Assembly: GCA_002917075.1 (NCBI GenBank)
Contig: NTMA01000151.1
Coordinates: 1-55,530 of the forward strand
Source of the DNA: Hawksworthiomyces lignivorus
Taxonomy: Eukaryota > Ascomycota > Sordariomycetes > Ophiostomatales > Ophiostomataceae
Direction: 5' to 3'
DNA length: 55,530 nucleotides
Shown here: positions 33,173 to 44,655 of the stretch, piece after piece
Layout: each line of letters starts with the position of its first letter
How positions within the stretch are numbered: the stretch's first letter is position 1
Notes under the pieces: generated by a model
The model's input: only the letters and a program-made list of their open reading frames with translations
The model's database searches: none
Told to the model about the DNA's origin: nothing
Made by a program: the position numbers and the translations under genes

Positions 33173-34182
33173 CTATGGCTTCTGGTTCCCGTAGGGAAGC
33201 CCGGCCTCCTCGCGCACGGCGCCGTAGATGGCGGCCATGTCGCCCTTCTCGCCGTCGTGGGCCTTGACCTTGACGAGGTGGGCGTCGACGGTCTCGGCGT
33301 TGATCATGCGGGTGCCGGAGGCCTGGGCGAGGCGCAGGGCGTGGCCGATGTCCTTGCGGGCGAGGTCGACGCCGAAGAGGGGCCGGTCGAGGGTGTAGTA
33401 GATGCCGGAGAGCATGCGCTGGGAGTAGGCGGTGTAGGGCGACGGGGCCGGAAAAAAGAGCTCGAGGAAGCGGTGGACGTGGTCGGTGCCGAGCCCGGCC
33501 TTCTCGGCCAGCACGTGGCCCTCGGCCAGCTGCTCCACCATGTTCATGATGAACGTGTTGCCGATCAGCTTGAGCGTCAGCGCGTTGGCCACGGGCTCGC
33601 CGCGCATCAGGATGTCGGCGCGCGACACGACGCCCTCGAAGAACGGCTGCGCCCGGTCCACCGCCGCCGCGGACCCCGCCAGCGCGCCCACCAGCTGGCC
33701 CGCCGTCGCCATAGCCGGCGCGCCGAACACGGGCGCGGCCACGAAGTCGGCGCCCTGCGCGTGCGCCGCCGCCTCCATCTTGGTCGTCGTGTCCGGGTGC
33801 ACGGTCGAGCTCTCGATGAACAGCTTGCCCTTGGCCGGGCCCGCCGCGCCGCCGCCCAGCGCCTGCGCCAGCACGGCCTCGACGGCCTGGTCGTTGGACA
33901 GCATGGTCCACACGACGTCGGCGCGCGCCACGCCCTCCTCGACGCTGTCCACGATGGTCGCCTTGCCGGCCGGCACCTCCTTGCTGAAGGCGACGGCCCG
34001 GTCCTTGGACCGGTTGTACACCAGCACGGGCTGGTCCAGATTGGCCTTCTCGATGATGTTCTTGGCCATGCCCTGCGTAGAGAGAGTCAGCAAGATCAAA
34101 TTATCATGCGATTGCCGTCTCGCCTAAAAACACCCACCCAGCCCATGTTGCCGAGGCCAATGAAAAAGACGGTTGGCGACAT
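33173..34182 (-). CDS. 3-hydroxyisobutyrate dehydrogenase-like NAD(P)-dependent beta-hydroxyacid dehydrogenase
   Basis: Two exons on the minus strand, 34182-34138 and 34072-33173, give 314 residues. The intron starts GTGGGT and ends CGCAG and falls just after the Rossmann motif, joining GLGNMGW to GMAKNI. Family signatures: the nucleotide-binding loop GLGNMG (9-14), AAPVFGAPAMATAG in place of the usual DAPVSGG-type substrate loop, and the catalytic Lys183 in KLIGN (Asn187). The C-terminal helical domain follows (HVHRFLELFFP and beyond). Members oxidise small beta-hydroxy acids such as 3-hydroxyisobutyrate in valine breakdown, or reduce related aldehydes. There is no mitochondrial presequence, so a cytosolic enzyme with another substrate is as likely as the valine-pathway enzyme. 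The family call is firm; the substrate is open. Confidence 0.87.
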
Positions 34183-35853
34183 TGTGATAATAATGCTATG
34201 CTCTTCTTGGCCGTGCACCTAATGTTCAAGTATGCTGCCAATGGCCGTGGCGGCGTATGCTTCTGCCAATTGTTCAATAAGACCAGTCGAATGATGGCTT
34301 GGCAATCATGAAACTTATATTGACTTTGGATCGTCAATAGCTGGGCATCTCAAATAAGACGGACATACTTATCCCCGTAGTTCACGACTCCCGCAGTCTA
34401 CCCCCCCCCCCGCCGGACGAGAGACGCTCCCGCGCTCTGCTTAATACCGACTACCGTCTGCAGCGGAGGTGTATCCCATTAGTCATTCCTGACTGCGCTC
34501 CCAGCTTCCCTTTTTAGCGGCTTCTCTAAGCTTCCGCGCTCTCAACATGATGTCACATCTCTTGATATCTTAAACGTAGAGAACTACACCTGTTGCACGT
34601 TCCTGTGCCCCCTCACGTCTCCTGTTTCCACTTCCGATATTTTATCGCCGTGATTTGGTTCAGCGCTATATAGGCAGCTTCTCATCTTGCCTCTCCACTA
34701 AACATATATAACTAGATTTAAAATATAGAGCAATAATACGTAGTCTGCTGCGAATGCGGGAGTGCATTACTGGATGGTTGATATTAGACGTTCAGCGGGG
34801 TTGCTAGTTTATGCTCTGTCTGGTGGGCTTTTGGGGCTGCGGTCGTGGGGAGCGGCCCAGGCTAGGTCCTTGCTTGGTTAGCGAGGGAGAGACAGCGGTC
34901 GAGTCCTTTTCTGGCCCAGAAACCGATCAAGGACATCGTAGAGCTGACGGAATTGAGTTTCCCTGGGGCCATCTGCCGGATAGGCACTGCAAGCTAGGCA
35001 CGGGAAAATTGCGATTGGAGGATGTGGTCAAAGTTTGCTGCGCATAAGCGAACAGAATGTCGAATCATCCATCCACATATCATCGTCGACAGAAGACGTC
35101 GAGGGACAACATTGCACATAGAGGCCGTGATCTATCCAATCCTTACACTTATATTCACAGCATGCTCAGCAAAGCAAACTCCACTTGCTCTTTCTTAGTA
35201 TGAAAACTGCAGATGCTGCGATGGGGAGAGAAAGCGAGCTCTGCAGGCTCTCGACGGGCTTACCATGAGTTCGACCGCAGAGCAGGCCGGGGCAAGAAAA
35301 ATCCAATATCAAAACATGAGGTCTCGTTCCGGACAGTCGAGTCTCCTTGGCACGGAGCAGCGGCTGTCAGACCGGGGGGTGACACCAACGGGTTGCCCCT
35401 ACAAGAAAGAGCACTAACCCGCGAATGGCTAGCGAGCTGGATGGGACAGCGGTGGGGATCAGAGGGCATACCGCTTCCGAGGGACAGCTGTTTTCTGGGG
35501 CATTTTCGCCTGCCAATGCGTTTACGTTTTTAATACTGCCTCTTTTTTATATTGCCTAGGTTATATCGGCGATAAAGAAAAAGGCTTATCTTGAGTCACC
35601 TCTGTGTTGCTGTTGCTGCTACTGCTGCTGCTGCTGCTGCTACCACACAGGTGTGCAATTTTTCAGACCAGTCAGAGAGCCTGCTTCTGAAAGATTCAAC
35701 GTCATACCGACAGGCTTGTGACTCTTGTTTTCCTTTTCCCTTTCTCTCTCCTTCTAATTTTTCTCCCTCTATTCCCCGCTTGGTTGCCATCCAGTCTTCC
35801 TCTCAACGGCGATTTTTCTACGATGCCCTTGTAAATATACCGCCAAACGAGCC
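34183..35853. other. Divergent intergenic region
   Basis: It spans 1.67 kb between head-to-head starts. It includes a C10 run at about 34401-34410, a CTG/GCT triplet repeat at 35606-35642 and CT-rich DNA just ahead of the acetylglutamate synthase start. The frame 35213-35533 has an ATG but no recognisable features and is not called. Confidence 0.5.
35606..35642. repeat. CTG/GCT triplet repeat
   Basis: About twelve imperfect GCT units, pure towards the right end, lie about 210 bp upstream of the acetylglutamate synthase start. They may lie in its leader. Confidence 0.8.
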
Positions 35854-38260
35854 ATGGTCTTGCGAAGCCCGGCCTGGAGACAAGCCGTTTCTGCCCAGGT
35901 GAGCGTCTGCTTGGCAGAGACAGCTAAGAAGACAGCCGACATCTAATTGATTGCTAGATTCAATATGGGAAGATATACAAGAGAGTGAAGAGCTCCTCTG
36001 CCGACGCCGCGGCGCCGGCTGCGCCAGCCAATGGCGCCAATGCGTCTCGGGGCAGAGGACGCTCTGGCGAGGGCGGCAAGCCCGTTGACCTGACTTCGCT
36101 GTACACGTCAATCTCTCGCAGCGAGAAGCAGAGAAAGTCCCAGGAACGGGTGAGTGCTCTTTTTGCGTGCATGCTACCTGTGCAATACATGTTTCTTCCT
36201 CTGCTCGCATGCTCAAACGATATAAACAGGACTTTCTTGTGTCTGTCTTGTCGTCGTCGCCGACAAAGCGGGACACGAAGAAGTATCTGCAGACCTTTGG
36301 GAAGGACAGGGCCGGTAAATCGCTGAGCACGCCCAGGGCGCCACCGCCGCTCGAGGTGCAGCTGAGCCAGCAAAAGGATGTGCAGCTGGCACAGGTACGG
36401 CCGAAGCCTCTGCGGACAGACGGCTCATTTTACGCGGCCGACAGCATTCGCTCGGTCAGCGAGAGCCCCCAGTTTGTGCAGGGTCCGGGATCGGAGAAAG
36501 TGAGGCTGCCCGTCGACGACCAGCCACACGTGGCCATTATCAAGCTGCAGGATCCCGACACGATGGACGACGCGACGCTCCAGGGGCTCGCCAAGACGTT
36601 TGTGCAGCTGCGGGCGCTCGGGCTCGCCAGCGTGATCGTCATCGGCCGCAGCGTGGACAGAGCCCAGAAGCAGGGCAGGCACGGCTGGCTCGACGACGTG
36701 ACGCACGAGACGCTGCGGGTGTCGGCGGCCATTGACAAGTACAACGAGCCGGTGACGTCGATTGTGGACTCGGCCATGGCGTTCCGCGACGAGGACGACG
36801 ACGGCCAGCAGCGCAGCGGCGGCTCGCGGTTTCTGCCGGGGCGGGTGTACGTGGACAGAGACGCGACGCTGATGCGGTCTCTGCGCAAGGGAGACATCGC
36901 CGTGGTGCCTCCGTACGCGGTGTCGGCCACGAGCTCCGAGGCGGCGCTCGTCGACACGGACGAGATCGTGCTGGCGCTGGCGCGGTATTTCGCGGGCTTC
37001 CAGCGGCACGCCGAGATGGCAGACGGTGGTGGTGCTACCGGGCCGATCGCGTCTGTCGACCGCGTGATTGTCATCGACCCCGTCGGCGGCACGCCGTCGC
37101 CGCTGCGGCCCAACGGGGCCCACGTGTTCCTCAACCTGGAGGAGGAGTACCAGACGGCCAAGGACGCGCTGGACGCGATGTCGCCGCAGGCGCTCGCGCC
37201 GGCGAGCGGGAATGTGTCCGCCGAAGAGGCAGCGCGCCGGCACAAGGCCAACCTAGACGTGATCCGCAACACGCTGGCGCTGCTGCCGTCGACGTCGTCG
37301 GCGCTGCTGACGACGCCGGCCGAGGCGGCGAACCTGGCGGCGGGAGGAAGAGGAGGGGAGCACAACGGCGACGCGGCGGAAGCGGCGGCTGCCGTCGGCG
37401 CGGCCGACGACGTGTTCGGATTCGTGGGCAGCGTTGGCACGCGGCGCAGCCAGAACCCGCTGATCCACAACCTGCTGACGGACCGGCCCGTGTACTCGTC
37501 GTCGCTGCCGCTGGGGCGGATCCAGGCGCCGACAACGGCGGCGACGAATACGTCGACGAGAGCGCTCAGCAAGGAGGTAGCAGCAGCAGCAGCAGCGGCG
37601 ACAGCAGCGGCGACAGCAGCGGATGAAACCGGCATCTCGCGCACGACGCTGCTCAAGCGCGGCATGCCGCTGACCATCTTCCCGGACCCGCGCGTGCGGC
37701 CGTGGGCGCCGCCGCGGCCGGGCCAGCCGCGGCTGCGGCTGACCGACACGTGCATTGACCTGCCGCGGCTGGTGGCGCTGATCGAGGACTCGTTCGGCCG
37801 CCCCCTCGACGTGCAGGACTACCTGCGGCGCGTCGAGGACTCGCTCGCCGGCGTCATCGTCGCCGGCGAATACGAGGGCGGCGCCATCCTGACGTGGGAG
37901 CGCCCCCCAGGGCTCGACGCCGACGCCGCCTACGCGGCCGGCCGGCTCGTGCCCTACCTCGACAAGTTCGCAGTGCGCAAGCGCAGCCAGGGCGCCGGCG
38001 GCGTGGCCGACATCGTCTTCACGGCCATGGTGCGCGACTGCTTCCCCGGCGGCGTGTGCTGGCGCAGCCGCAAGGACAACCCGGTCAACCGCTGGTACTT
38101 TGAGCGGTCGCGCGGCAGCTGGAAGCTCGGCGGCGTCAACTGGACCATGTTCTGGACCACGCCCTGGGCCGCCGTCGGCGAACGCGGCATCTGGGACTAC
38201 GAGGCCGTCTGCCGCGGCGTCGAGCCGTCCTGGGCCGACCAGAAGCATATTCTCGACTGA
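35854..38260 (+). CDS. ARG2: N-acetylglutamate synthase (amino-acid acetyltransferase), mitochondrial
   Basis: Three exons, 35854-35898, 35958-36149 and 36230-38260, give 755 residues. Donors are GTGAGC and GTGAGT, acceptors CTAG and ACAG, and the junctions give VSAQIQYGKIYKR and KSQERDFLVSVLSS. The enzyme makes N-acetylglutamate from acetyl-CoA and glutamate, the first step of arginine synthesis, in mitochondria. The N terminus (MVLRSPAWRQAVSAQ) is a basic presequence. Residues about 175-410 form the amino-acid-kinase-like domain (HVAIIKLQ...ASVIVIGRS). Residues about 560-745 form the GNAT acetyltransferase domain (CIDLPRLVALIEDSFGR, GVIVAGEYEGGAILTW, NRWYFERSRG). An Ala-rich spacer containing a GCA-repeat-encoded Ala run separates them. 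The equivalent Neurospora gene is arg-14. Feedback by arginine through the kinase-like domain is known for the family; nothing regulatory is visible here. Confidence 0.92.
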
Positions 38261-38279
38261 GAGATCTGTTACGCAAACA

Positions 38280-38367
38280 TACACACGTACACACGTACAC
38301 ACGTACACACGTACACACGTACACACGGTACACACGTACACACGGTACACACGTACACACACACATT
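38280..38367. repeat. 8-bp minisatellite TACACACG just after a stop codon
   Basis: About eleven head-to-tail copies of TACACACG, with two single-G insertions, begin 20 bp after the TGA of the acetylglutamate synthase gene and so probably lie in its 3' UTR. Confidence 0.9.
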
Positions 38368-38529
38368 CTGTATATACGCAAAGGTAGACAAAGGAACGTT
38401 CATTGCAGTTCATGGCATTACGATGGTAGGGGTAGAGCAAAACGGGAAAAATAGACGTCGTTCATGATTTACATATTGGCCCATGTGCACGCTGTCTCTG
38501 CCAGTGTCTCAGACGAAACCGGCGCCTAG

Positions 38530-38589
38530 CTTCCGTGACCACCATCCAGCTTTCATGACCGCCGTCCAGGTTCTATGACCACTGTCCAT
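38530..38589. repeat. 20-bp imperfect tandem repeat, three copies
   Basis: Three adjacent copies share the core TTC-N-ATGACC-N-CC-N-TCCAG with scattered substitutions. They lie in intergenic DNA. Confidence 0.7.
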
Positions 38590-38628
38590 TACTTCTGCCT
38601 AGCATCTAATAGTCTGGCAGCTAGTCTC

Positions 38629-38661
38629 GCATCTTGAGTGCATCTTGAGTGCATCTTGGGT
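38629..38661. repeat. 11-bp tandem repeat, three copies
   Basis: GCATCTTGAGT occurs twice in a row, followed by GCATCTTGGGT. Confidence 0.8.
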
Positions 38662-39643
38662 GCCTGGTAAGCATGTGAAAGCCAAATATAAGCCAGCGTG
38701 CCAGCCTACGCTGCCGCGCGTAACTAGGAGGGTGGCAGCGGGGTTGTCACGTGTCCTCCATGCCCTCTCAAAAGTACATCTCGACAAGTAGTTACCTTTA
38801 TTCTGGTGGACTCTCACACTATTTTTAAATAGCCGCAACGCAGAGATTGGCAATACGAGCAGCTGCAGACAATCATTAGCAGTACGACATGCGCTATATG
38901 TGTAGTTACGCCGCACACTGCAATACGCTGTAGTGGCTGCTCTGTACTGCTACATTGCCAGTAACGCAGCCTGCAAGGTGGGCAGAGAGAGGGGCCGCTA
39001 GCCCTGTTTTGGTCTGGCTGGATGGGCTGCCCTGGCCCCTTTTTATTGGGTCTCTTGGGTCCCTCTCACTGATAGGATCGACCTATTGATCTGTCGACCT
39101 GAGGCTTTCTGCTCTGCTTCCCCGACAACCAGCACCATCAAAACGAAAGCAGCCAGTCGAAACCCTGAGTGAGACCTTGAGGCCAGAGACCACAGACCAC
39201 CGTGGTCTATTATTGCTTGCTTGCTGCTGCTACTGCTGCGTGGCTCTGATTTGCTTGGCTGCTTGGCTGCTTGGCTGTTTTGGCTTCTGGGCTTCTAGCT
39301 GCTAGGATGTTCGTAGCGCATGAAAATCCTCGACGGCGGCGGCACATAGGTGCATAGACCCAGTAATACACGTAGAATAGCATTACTTTGTAGTTACTCC
39401 GTAGAAACAAGCTGAAAGGGGAACCTTACTAAACATCGGCTTTGCTCTTTTCTGGTCCAAACTGCGCATCTTCTCATTTCCATCTCCATCCCCCTGGCAT
39501 CTCTTTTCACTCTTCTCTTTTGCACGAGACCATCCAACCAAATCATCTACAGCTTCGCTCTCCGTCCTGCTCGATCCTCCCTCCTCTCTTCTCTCCTTTT
39601 CATCAGCATCACAGGAAAAAAAAAAAGAGAAAACACCGCAGCC

Positions 39644-41045
39644 ATGGATTTCAAGAACATCGGCAAGAGCTTCTCGTACGTCTCCCAACTTGCTCAGCCC
39701 TTGACCCCTCAGTGTCCTCCTCTCTTCCACATGTCAAATTGCCCCCATTGACCTCCCCTTCTCGCCTGCCTCTCCTCTCGTATGACCTCTCTACTGACAC
39801 GCCATGTCCTCGTCTGCAGCAACATCGGAGCAAGCATCACCCCCTTTGCCACGCGCACCTTCCAGTACACGAAGGAGCAGCTCGGCCAGGTCGAAGACAA
39901 GGTGCGGACCGCCAACCAGCATCCGGACCCAGACCCGGTCTATGTTCTGCAACCAGCTCGCATACTGACATTGGCCCTGGCCATCCCTCATCGCAGACCC
40001 AGATGCCTCCTGACTACATCGACCTGGAGAAGCGCGTCGACGCCCTGAAGCAGGTGCACCAGAAGATGCTGGCCGTGACGTAAGGGAAATCCGTTCTTCT
40101 TTCTTTGTTTCTCTCTTTTGAACATATGTGGCCTCGTTCGTCTGTAGCTCACGCGCGTCATCTCCCTGCAGCTCCCAGTACTCCCACGAGCCGTACGACT
40201 ACCCGCCCAACATCAAGGAGACCTTCCAGGACCTGGGCCGCACCGTCAGCGAGAAGGTGACGCTGCTGTCGTCGGCGTCGTCGCCGGCCGAGGCGCAGGC
40301 CGCGCTGACGGCGCCGCCGTCGGCCAAGCCGCAGCCCAAGACGTTCGCCCACGCCATCGCGCGCGCGTCGCTCACCAGCAGCCAGACGCTGCACCAGCAG
40401 CACACGGGCGCCGGCGAGGACCCGCTGGCCACCGCCCTCGAGAAGTACGCCCTCTCCATGGAGCGCGTCGGCGAGGCCCGCCTCGCCCAGGACGCCCAGA
40501 TCCAGAGCCAGTTCCTCGCCGGCTGGAACACCACCCTCAACACCAACCTGCAGTTCGCCTCGCGCGCCCGCAAGAACGTTGAGCGCTCCCGCCTCTCCCT
40601 CGACGCCGTCAAGGCCCGCGCCAAGGGCACCACCTGGAAGCTGCCCGCCGGCGCCTCCCGCGCCGCCGGCGTCGAGCACCACGACGACGCCGAGCTCAGC
40701 CCCGAGGCCCAGGAGGAGATCGAGAAGGCCGAGGACGAGTTCGTCACCCAGACCGAGGAGGCCTTTGGCGTCATGAAGAACGTGCGTTGTCTTCTCCTTC
40801 TCTCTTTCTCCCCTTCCCCGTCACCTGCTCATCTGCGATGCTTACGGTACTTTGTTCTAACTATCTTTGCGCAGGTCCTCGACACCCCGGAGCCGCTGCG
40901 CAACCTGTCGGAGCTGATCAACGCCCAGATGGAGTTCTACAAGAAGTCGTACGAGATCCTGAGCGAGCTGGCCCCCGTCATCGACGGCCTGCAGGTCGAG
41001 CAGGAGGCCAACTACCGGAAGAGCCGTGAGAACGCCTCCTCGTAA
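39644..41045 (+). CDS. BAR-domain protein, Gvp36-like
   Basis: Five exons, 39644-39675, 39820-39901, 39997-40079, 40172-40781 and 40875-41045, give 325 residues. Donors are GTACGT, GTGCGG, GTAAGG and GTGCGT and all acceptors are CAG; the frame is continuous throughout. The protein starts MDFKNIGKSFSNIGASITPF, followed by EYTKEQL-like and LEKRVDALKQVHQKML helices. Long charged helices run to the end (EEIEKAEDEFVTQTEEAFGVMK, then SELINAQMEFYKKSYEILSELAP), the three-helix pattern of BAR domains that bend and sense membranes. An Ala/Pro/Ser-rich loop lies at about 95-130. Yeast Gvp36 is a Golgi-vesicle BAR protein needed for endocytosis and vacuole organisation. No SH3 or PH domain is visible. 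Confidence 0.88.
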
Positions 41046-41832
41046 AAATGTAGCGGCCACGTGTTCGACCAATTGATCAATGATACCCGGCGACCATTCT
41101 CGCGCAGACGTGGAACGTCATGGCTCGCTACGGTTTCTTTGCGTTTCTTCGGTTTACATAGGGACTTCTTTCTTCTCGTTGGGGGAACTGCTTCCAGTAT
41201 ACAAATCGCCTTGTATTTTGACAGAAGAACTCTTTTGTCTGAAAGCCCTGGAGGATTCTGGTGTCTTATTCATTTTCATGTCTTTTGTTTGTCTGTTTGC
41301 TTGTCTCCTTGTTTGTTTTACTGTCCCTTGTTTCTCTTTTAAACAACACATTATGCAACCCCAGATGGTTCACATCCGAATCTAGAATTGTATTCTCTTT
41401 TTTTTTTTTTTGCCTCTCTAAGAGTGGACGCTTCTTTGTTACGCATGCACATTGTACAGTTGACGCCTACAAGTATATCTTCTCTTTGCTAACACGACAT
41501 GTTTTGACAAATATCTCATGAAAACACAGTAGAACGTTGAAAACTATTGTCGAAAACCAACAGTTTATCAAGTGCTTCTTCCCTCTAAACACGAGACATG
41601 TACAATCCATTACAGCAATAAAATTTATTGTTTGTAAACTCGCTACTGAAGAAGTATATATTTTTGTGTCTTTCTGCTTTGAATACACAATTTCTTTTTT
41701 ATAGCTTTTCCCGTTTCCTTTTTTGAGGGCTTCATTCTACAGCGACAGAGAATGGCCGCACTTTCACGTTGTAAGACATGTCATTCATGAAATAATGTAC
41801 CGCATTTAGCAGCACAAAGAGCAGACAAAACT
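41046..41832. other. Spacer between two convergent genes
   Basis: Presumed 3' regions of the BAR gene and of the dioxygenase gene. It is T-rich with a T run at about 41400-41412 and AT-rich blocks near 41620-41700. No gene is seen. Confidence 0.6.
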
Positions 41833-43149
41833 CTACTGCCGACGCTCCTTCTCGCAGGGGCCCCACGGCTTGGGCCCCTTGGTCGACGGTGTCCCGAAGC
41901 CGGGGAAGCCGGGGAACGGCGGGAAGCCGGTGGCGTTGGGGGGGAAGCCGGGGAAGGAGCCGTTGCCCAGGGGAAAGGTGCCGTTGGCGGTGCCGTTGAG
42001 CGGGGGGAAGGGGAAGGGAAACGCGGGCATGGGGTTGGCGACGCCGCCGTTCTTGGTCCAGGTGGACGCGGCGCCGGCCATCTTGTCGTAGTCGGCGGTG
42101 CCGTTGATGGCGATGGTGATCCACATGAGCAGGCCGTCGTTGGCGTCGTCGCTGAGCTTGACGTAGTCGAGGAAGGGGTCGTAGTCGGCGGAGGCGGCCT
42201 GGGCGGCCCAGATGTCCTGGCTGTTGTAGGTGATGGGCATGTAGTTGTACGTGTAGGGCTCCATGGACTCGACCTCGTTGGACAGCTCCTGGTCAAAGTA
42301 GAGCTGGCCGACGTGGTTGACGACGCCGCCGCTGTACGTGTTGTTGGGCAGCACGGTGCCGCCGCGCCGCGTCACCACGTGGATGTGCTGCGTGCGCCCA
42401 AAGTAGTGACCCGGGTACAGCGTGTCGAACTGCACCACGCCCTCCTTGTCCGTCACCTGGAAGCCGCGCAGGAACGTCGTGTTGAGCCCGCCCGATCCCA
42501 CCACCCCCGAGTACACGCCCGTCGCGTTGGCCTGCCACACGTCGACCAGCATGTTGGGCACGGGCTGGCACGAGGAGATGTCCACGAACTGGATGTCCAG
42601 GTGCACCGGCACGCCCGCCTGGCCCTCGGTCACGTTGCGCCGCAGCAGCTCGCCGTTGACGTAGTACGGCCCGACGATGTTCTCGGGCGTCAGCGCGTGC
42701 GTCGCGTTGGACGTGAAGATGGTCGCCTCCGGCGTCGACGCGTTGTACGCCCCGTGCTGGCTCGTGTGGTCGTGGCACTGGCCCATCCACTTCTCCACCG
42801 CCTCCACCGTGTCGCGCTTGGTCTTGAGCGGCTCTGGCAAAAGAGGGAGGGGGGGTCAGCATGCTTTGTCTTGCTTTCTCTATAGAGCTATGGTCCCATT
42901 CTTACTGTGCACAATGTCTCGCTGCTCGCGCAGGAGCTGGGCCGTCAGCGCACGGCGGGCCGCGGCCCGCGCCTGCAGGGCGGCATGGGCGGCCGTGCCG
43001 GTGCACTTCATGGTGACCTCCTTGGCGTGGGCCTCGGCGACCTCGCGGGCAATCATGATCTTCTCGTCATGGTGCTCCTCGCCCGGGTGGGCCAGAACGC
43101 CGCTGAGCAGCGACAGGGCCGCCACGGTGGCTGTCGTAAAGGTTCTCAT
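41833..43149 (-). CDS. Secreted intradiol ring-cleavage dioxygenase
   Basis: Two exons on the minus strand, 43149-42906 and 42833-41833, give 414 residues. The intron begins GTAAGA, ends CCAG and splits Lys82. Residues 1-20 are a signal peptide (MRTFTTATVAALSLLSGVLA). The domain carries the non-haem Fe(III) ligands of catechol-type intradiol enzymes: Tyr138 or Tyr139 in GPYYV, Tyr225 in YPGHYFGRTQHIH, and His231 and His233 of the same motif. Such enzymes open catechols and related phenols between the hydroxyl groups; fungal secreted forms are linked to lignin- or plant-phenol breakdown. About eleven Asn-x-Ser/Thr sites are present. The last 60 residues are a Pro/Gly/Phe-rich low-complexity tail with four of these sites, ending in a Lys/Pro/Arg-rich stretch. 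No carbohydrate-binding module is seen. Substrate is not readable from the sequence. Confidence 0.9.
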
Positions 43150-44655
43150 GTTCACGGCTGAGGGTTTACCTTTGGTCAGAAGGGAACGAAGACGATTTGC
43201 TTTTTGCGTTTGACTGCTAGAGACACAAGCTTGAAGGATGCCATCACCAGCAGGCTCTACTCGTAGAGGCAGGCACCGCTGTTTAAATACAGCAGGCTCG
43301 CCAGCCCATGCAGAGCAGATTCAGCAATGCAGCCCGTAGATGGTAACATGCAACGACGCGTTGCTATTAATCTATTGTTCTCCATCATGTGGATATTTCA
43401 GTCGACCAGCGTCTCGATGAGGTGTATTTGTCTGTATAGGCTGTAATGAATATCTTCCACGCTCAGTCCCCGCTCTCGCGCAGCAAAGAAGCTTTTGTGA
43501 GTCAAGTTTGCCGTTATGTAAAGGAATTGACTTCGATCCCCGGGGTTGCAATCTATTCAGAAGGGGTTCCTGGCCGGTGCTATCCGTAATAGCCATGCCT
43601 TCATAGGTCGTCAAGCCTTGCTCTAAAATAAGGTTGTCCCTCAGGCACGGAACAGACTCATATCGGGTTTATTGTCATTAGCTGAACGCATCTCATCTTG
43701 CTTCGGCTATGTACGCTGTTTAAATCACCGCTGCTTTCGCGAGACCCCGCCCTTTTTGGCGGCTTTAACGCAAGGCCGAATTAACTCCTCTGAATATATT
43801 GACGATGCTGTTTATCCAACAAGCCGTGCAGGGGTCTACAAGAATCGTCGCGCATCTTACGATGCCAGTCGGCTATTACCATTTATGCAAACAAGAACGC
43901 CGACTCGTGGAAGAAGACTGTGCTTTAATTGCCCAGTATGTCCACCTCCAGCACCTCGGAAGTTTACGGTGCAGGACCAAAGCCGCAGACCGAGCGGGAC
44001 GGCAGACAGCCGGGGAGACGGGGTTACTCTTAGCCCCGAAACGTGGATTTTGACTTCACTGTAGCTGTGACGCGGCGATGCTCTCTGTGTCAGCCTATGC
44101 CCTTCCCATTGGCTTCATCTAACTCGAATCGAAGCAATTTCAAGCCGGTTCCAGTGCACCACTAAAAACGACAGGCCATCGTCCGCAGTGTCTCGATGTT
44201 CCTGCTTTTAGATTTGCCTTCCGATCTAAGCGTGTTTTCCGGACGCGTCACGGCCCAATTGTCCAATAGCATGGTGCACGATGTAATAATATAAGCTTTT
44301 TGAGTTTTCAAAGGTGCTGCCGTCTGTATGCCAATTTCTATGAGCGGATCAGTTGTGGTCGACGATGAGGAGGGCAAGGAGTGCAGTGGTTGGTGCCTTA
44401 CATGAGGCTTCTTACAGGCTACGGATAAGGCTTAGTAGCACTACTCAACCCCCCCAAGACATCGGCATTACCGCACAAAATAATAATACGCCACAGTACG
44501 TAAGGCTCCAGACGCCACACGAATCTCTGTCCCGCCTTTTCCTTATGCCATTTTTAGAGCTGTCGCGCATTCGCATTTCTGTCTGTTTGCTGTAGACAAC
44601 CAAACCACCACCACTCTTTTGCGAACCCTCTTGCGCAGGCTATTTTTGGCACAAC
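43150..44655. other. Divergent intergenic region
   Basis: It spans 1.5 kb between the dioxygenase start and the LSM4 start. The open frames around 43672-44064 overlap in two registers and lack recognisable features. A C7 run sits at about 44450. No gene is supported. Confidence 0.5.

Larger units (their letters stand above)
38261..39643. other. Repeat-bearing intergenic region
   Basis: It starts with the 3' region of the acetylglutamate synthase gene and its TACACACG minisatellite. Two further short tandem repeats follow (38530-38589, 38629-38661), then TTGGCTGC-type repeats at about 39219-39290, and a CT-rich leader of the BAR-domain gene after 39450. No gene is seen. Confidence 0.6.

Noticed and set aside
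38280..38367. CRISPR-like array
   Set aside because: Units are 8 bp with no spacers, and the genome is eukaryotic.
36430..38440. Long minus-strand frames opposite acetylglutamate synthase
   Set aside because: Composition is the mirror of the GC-rich coding strand; the plus strand shows clear kinase-like and GNAT domains with matching splice sites.
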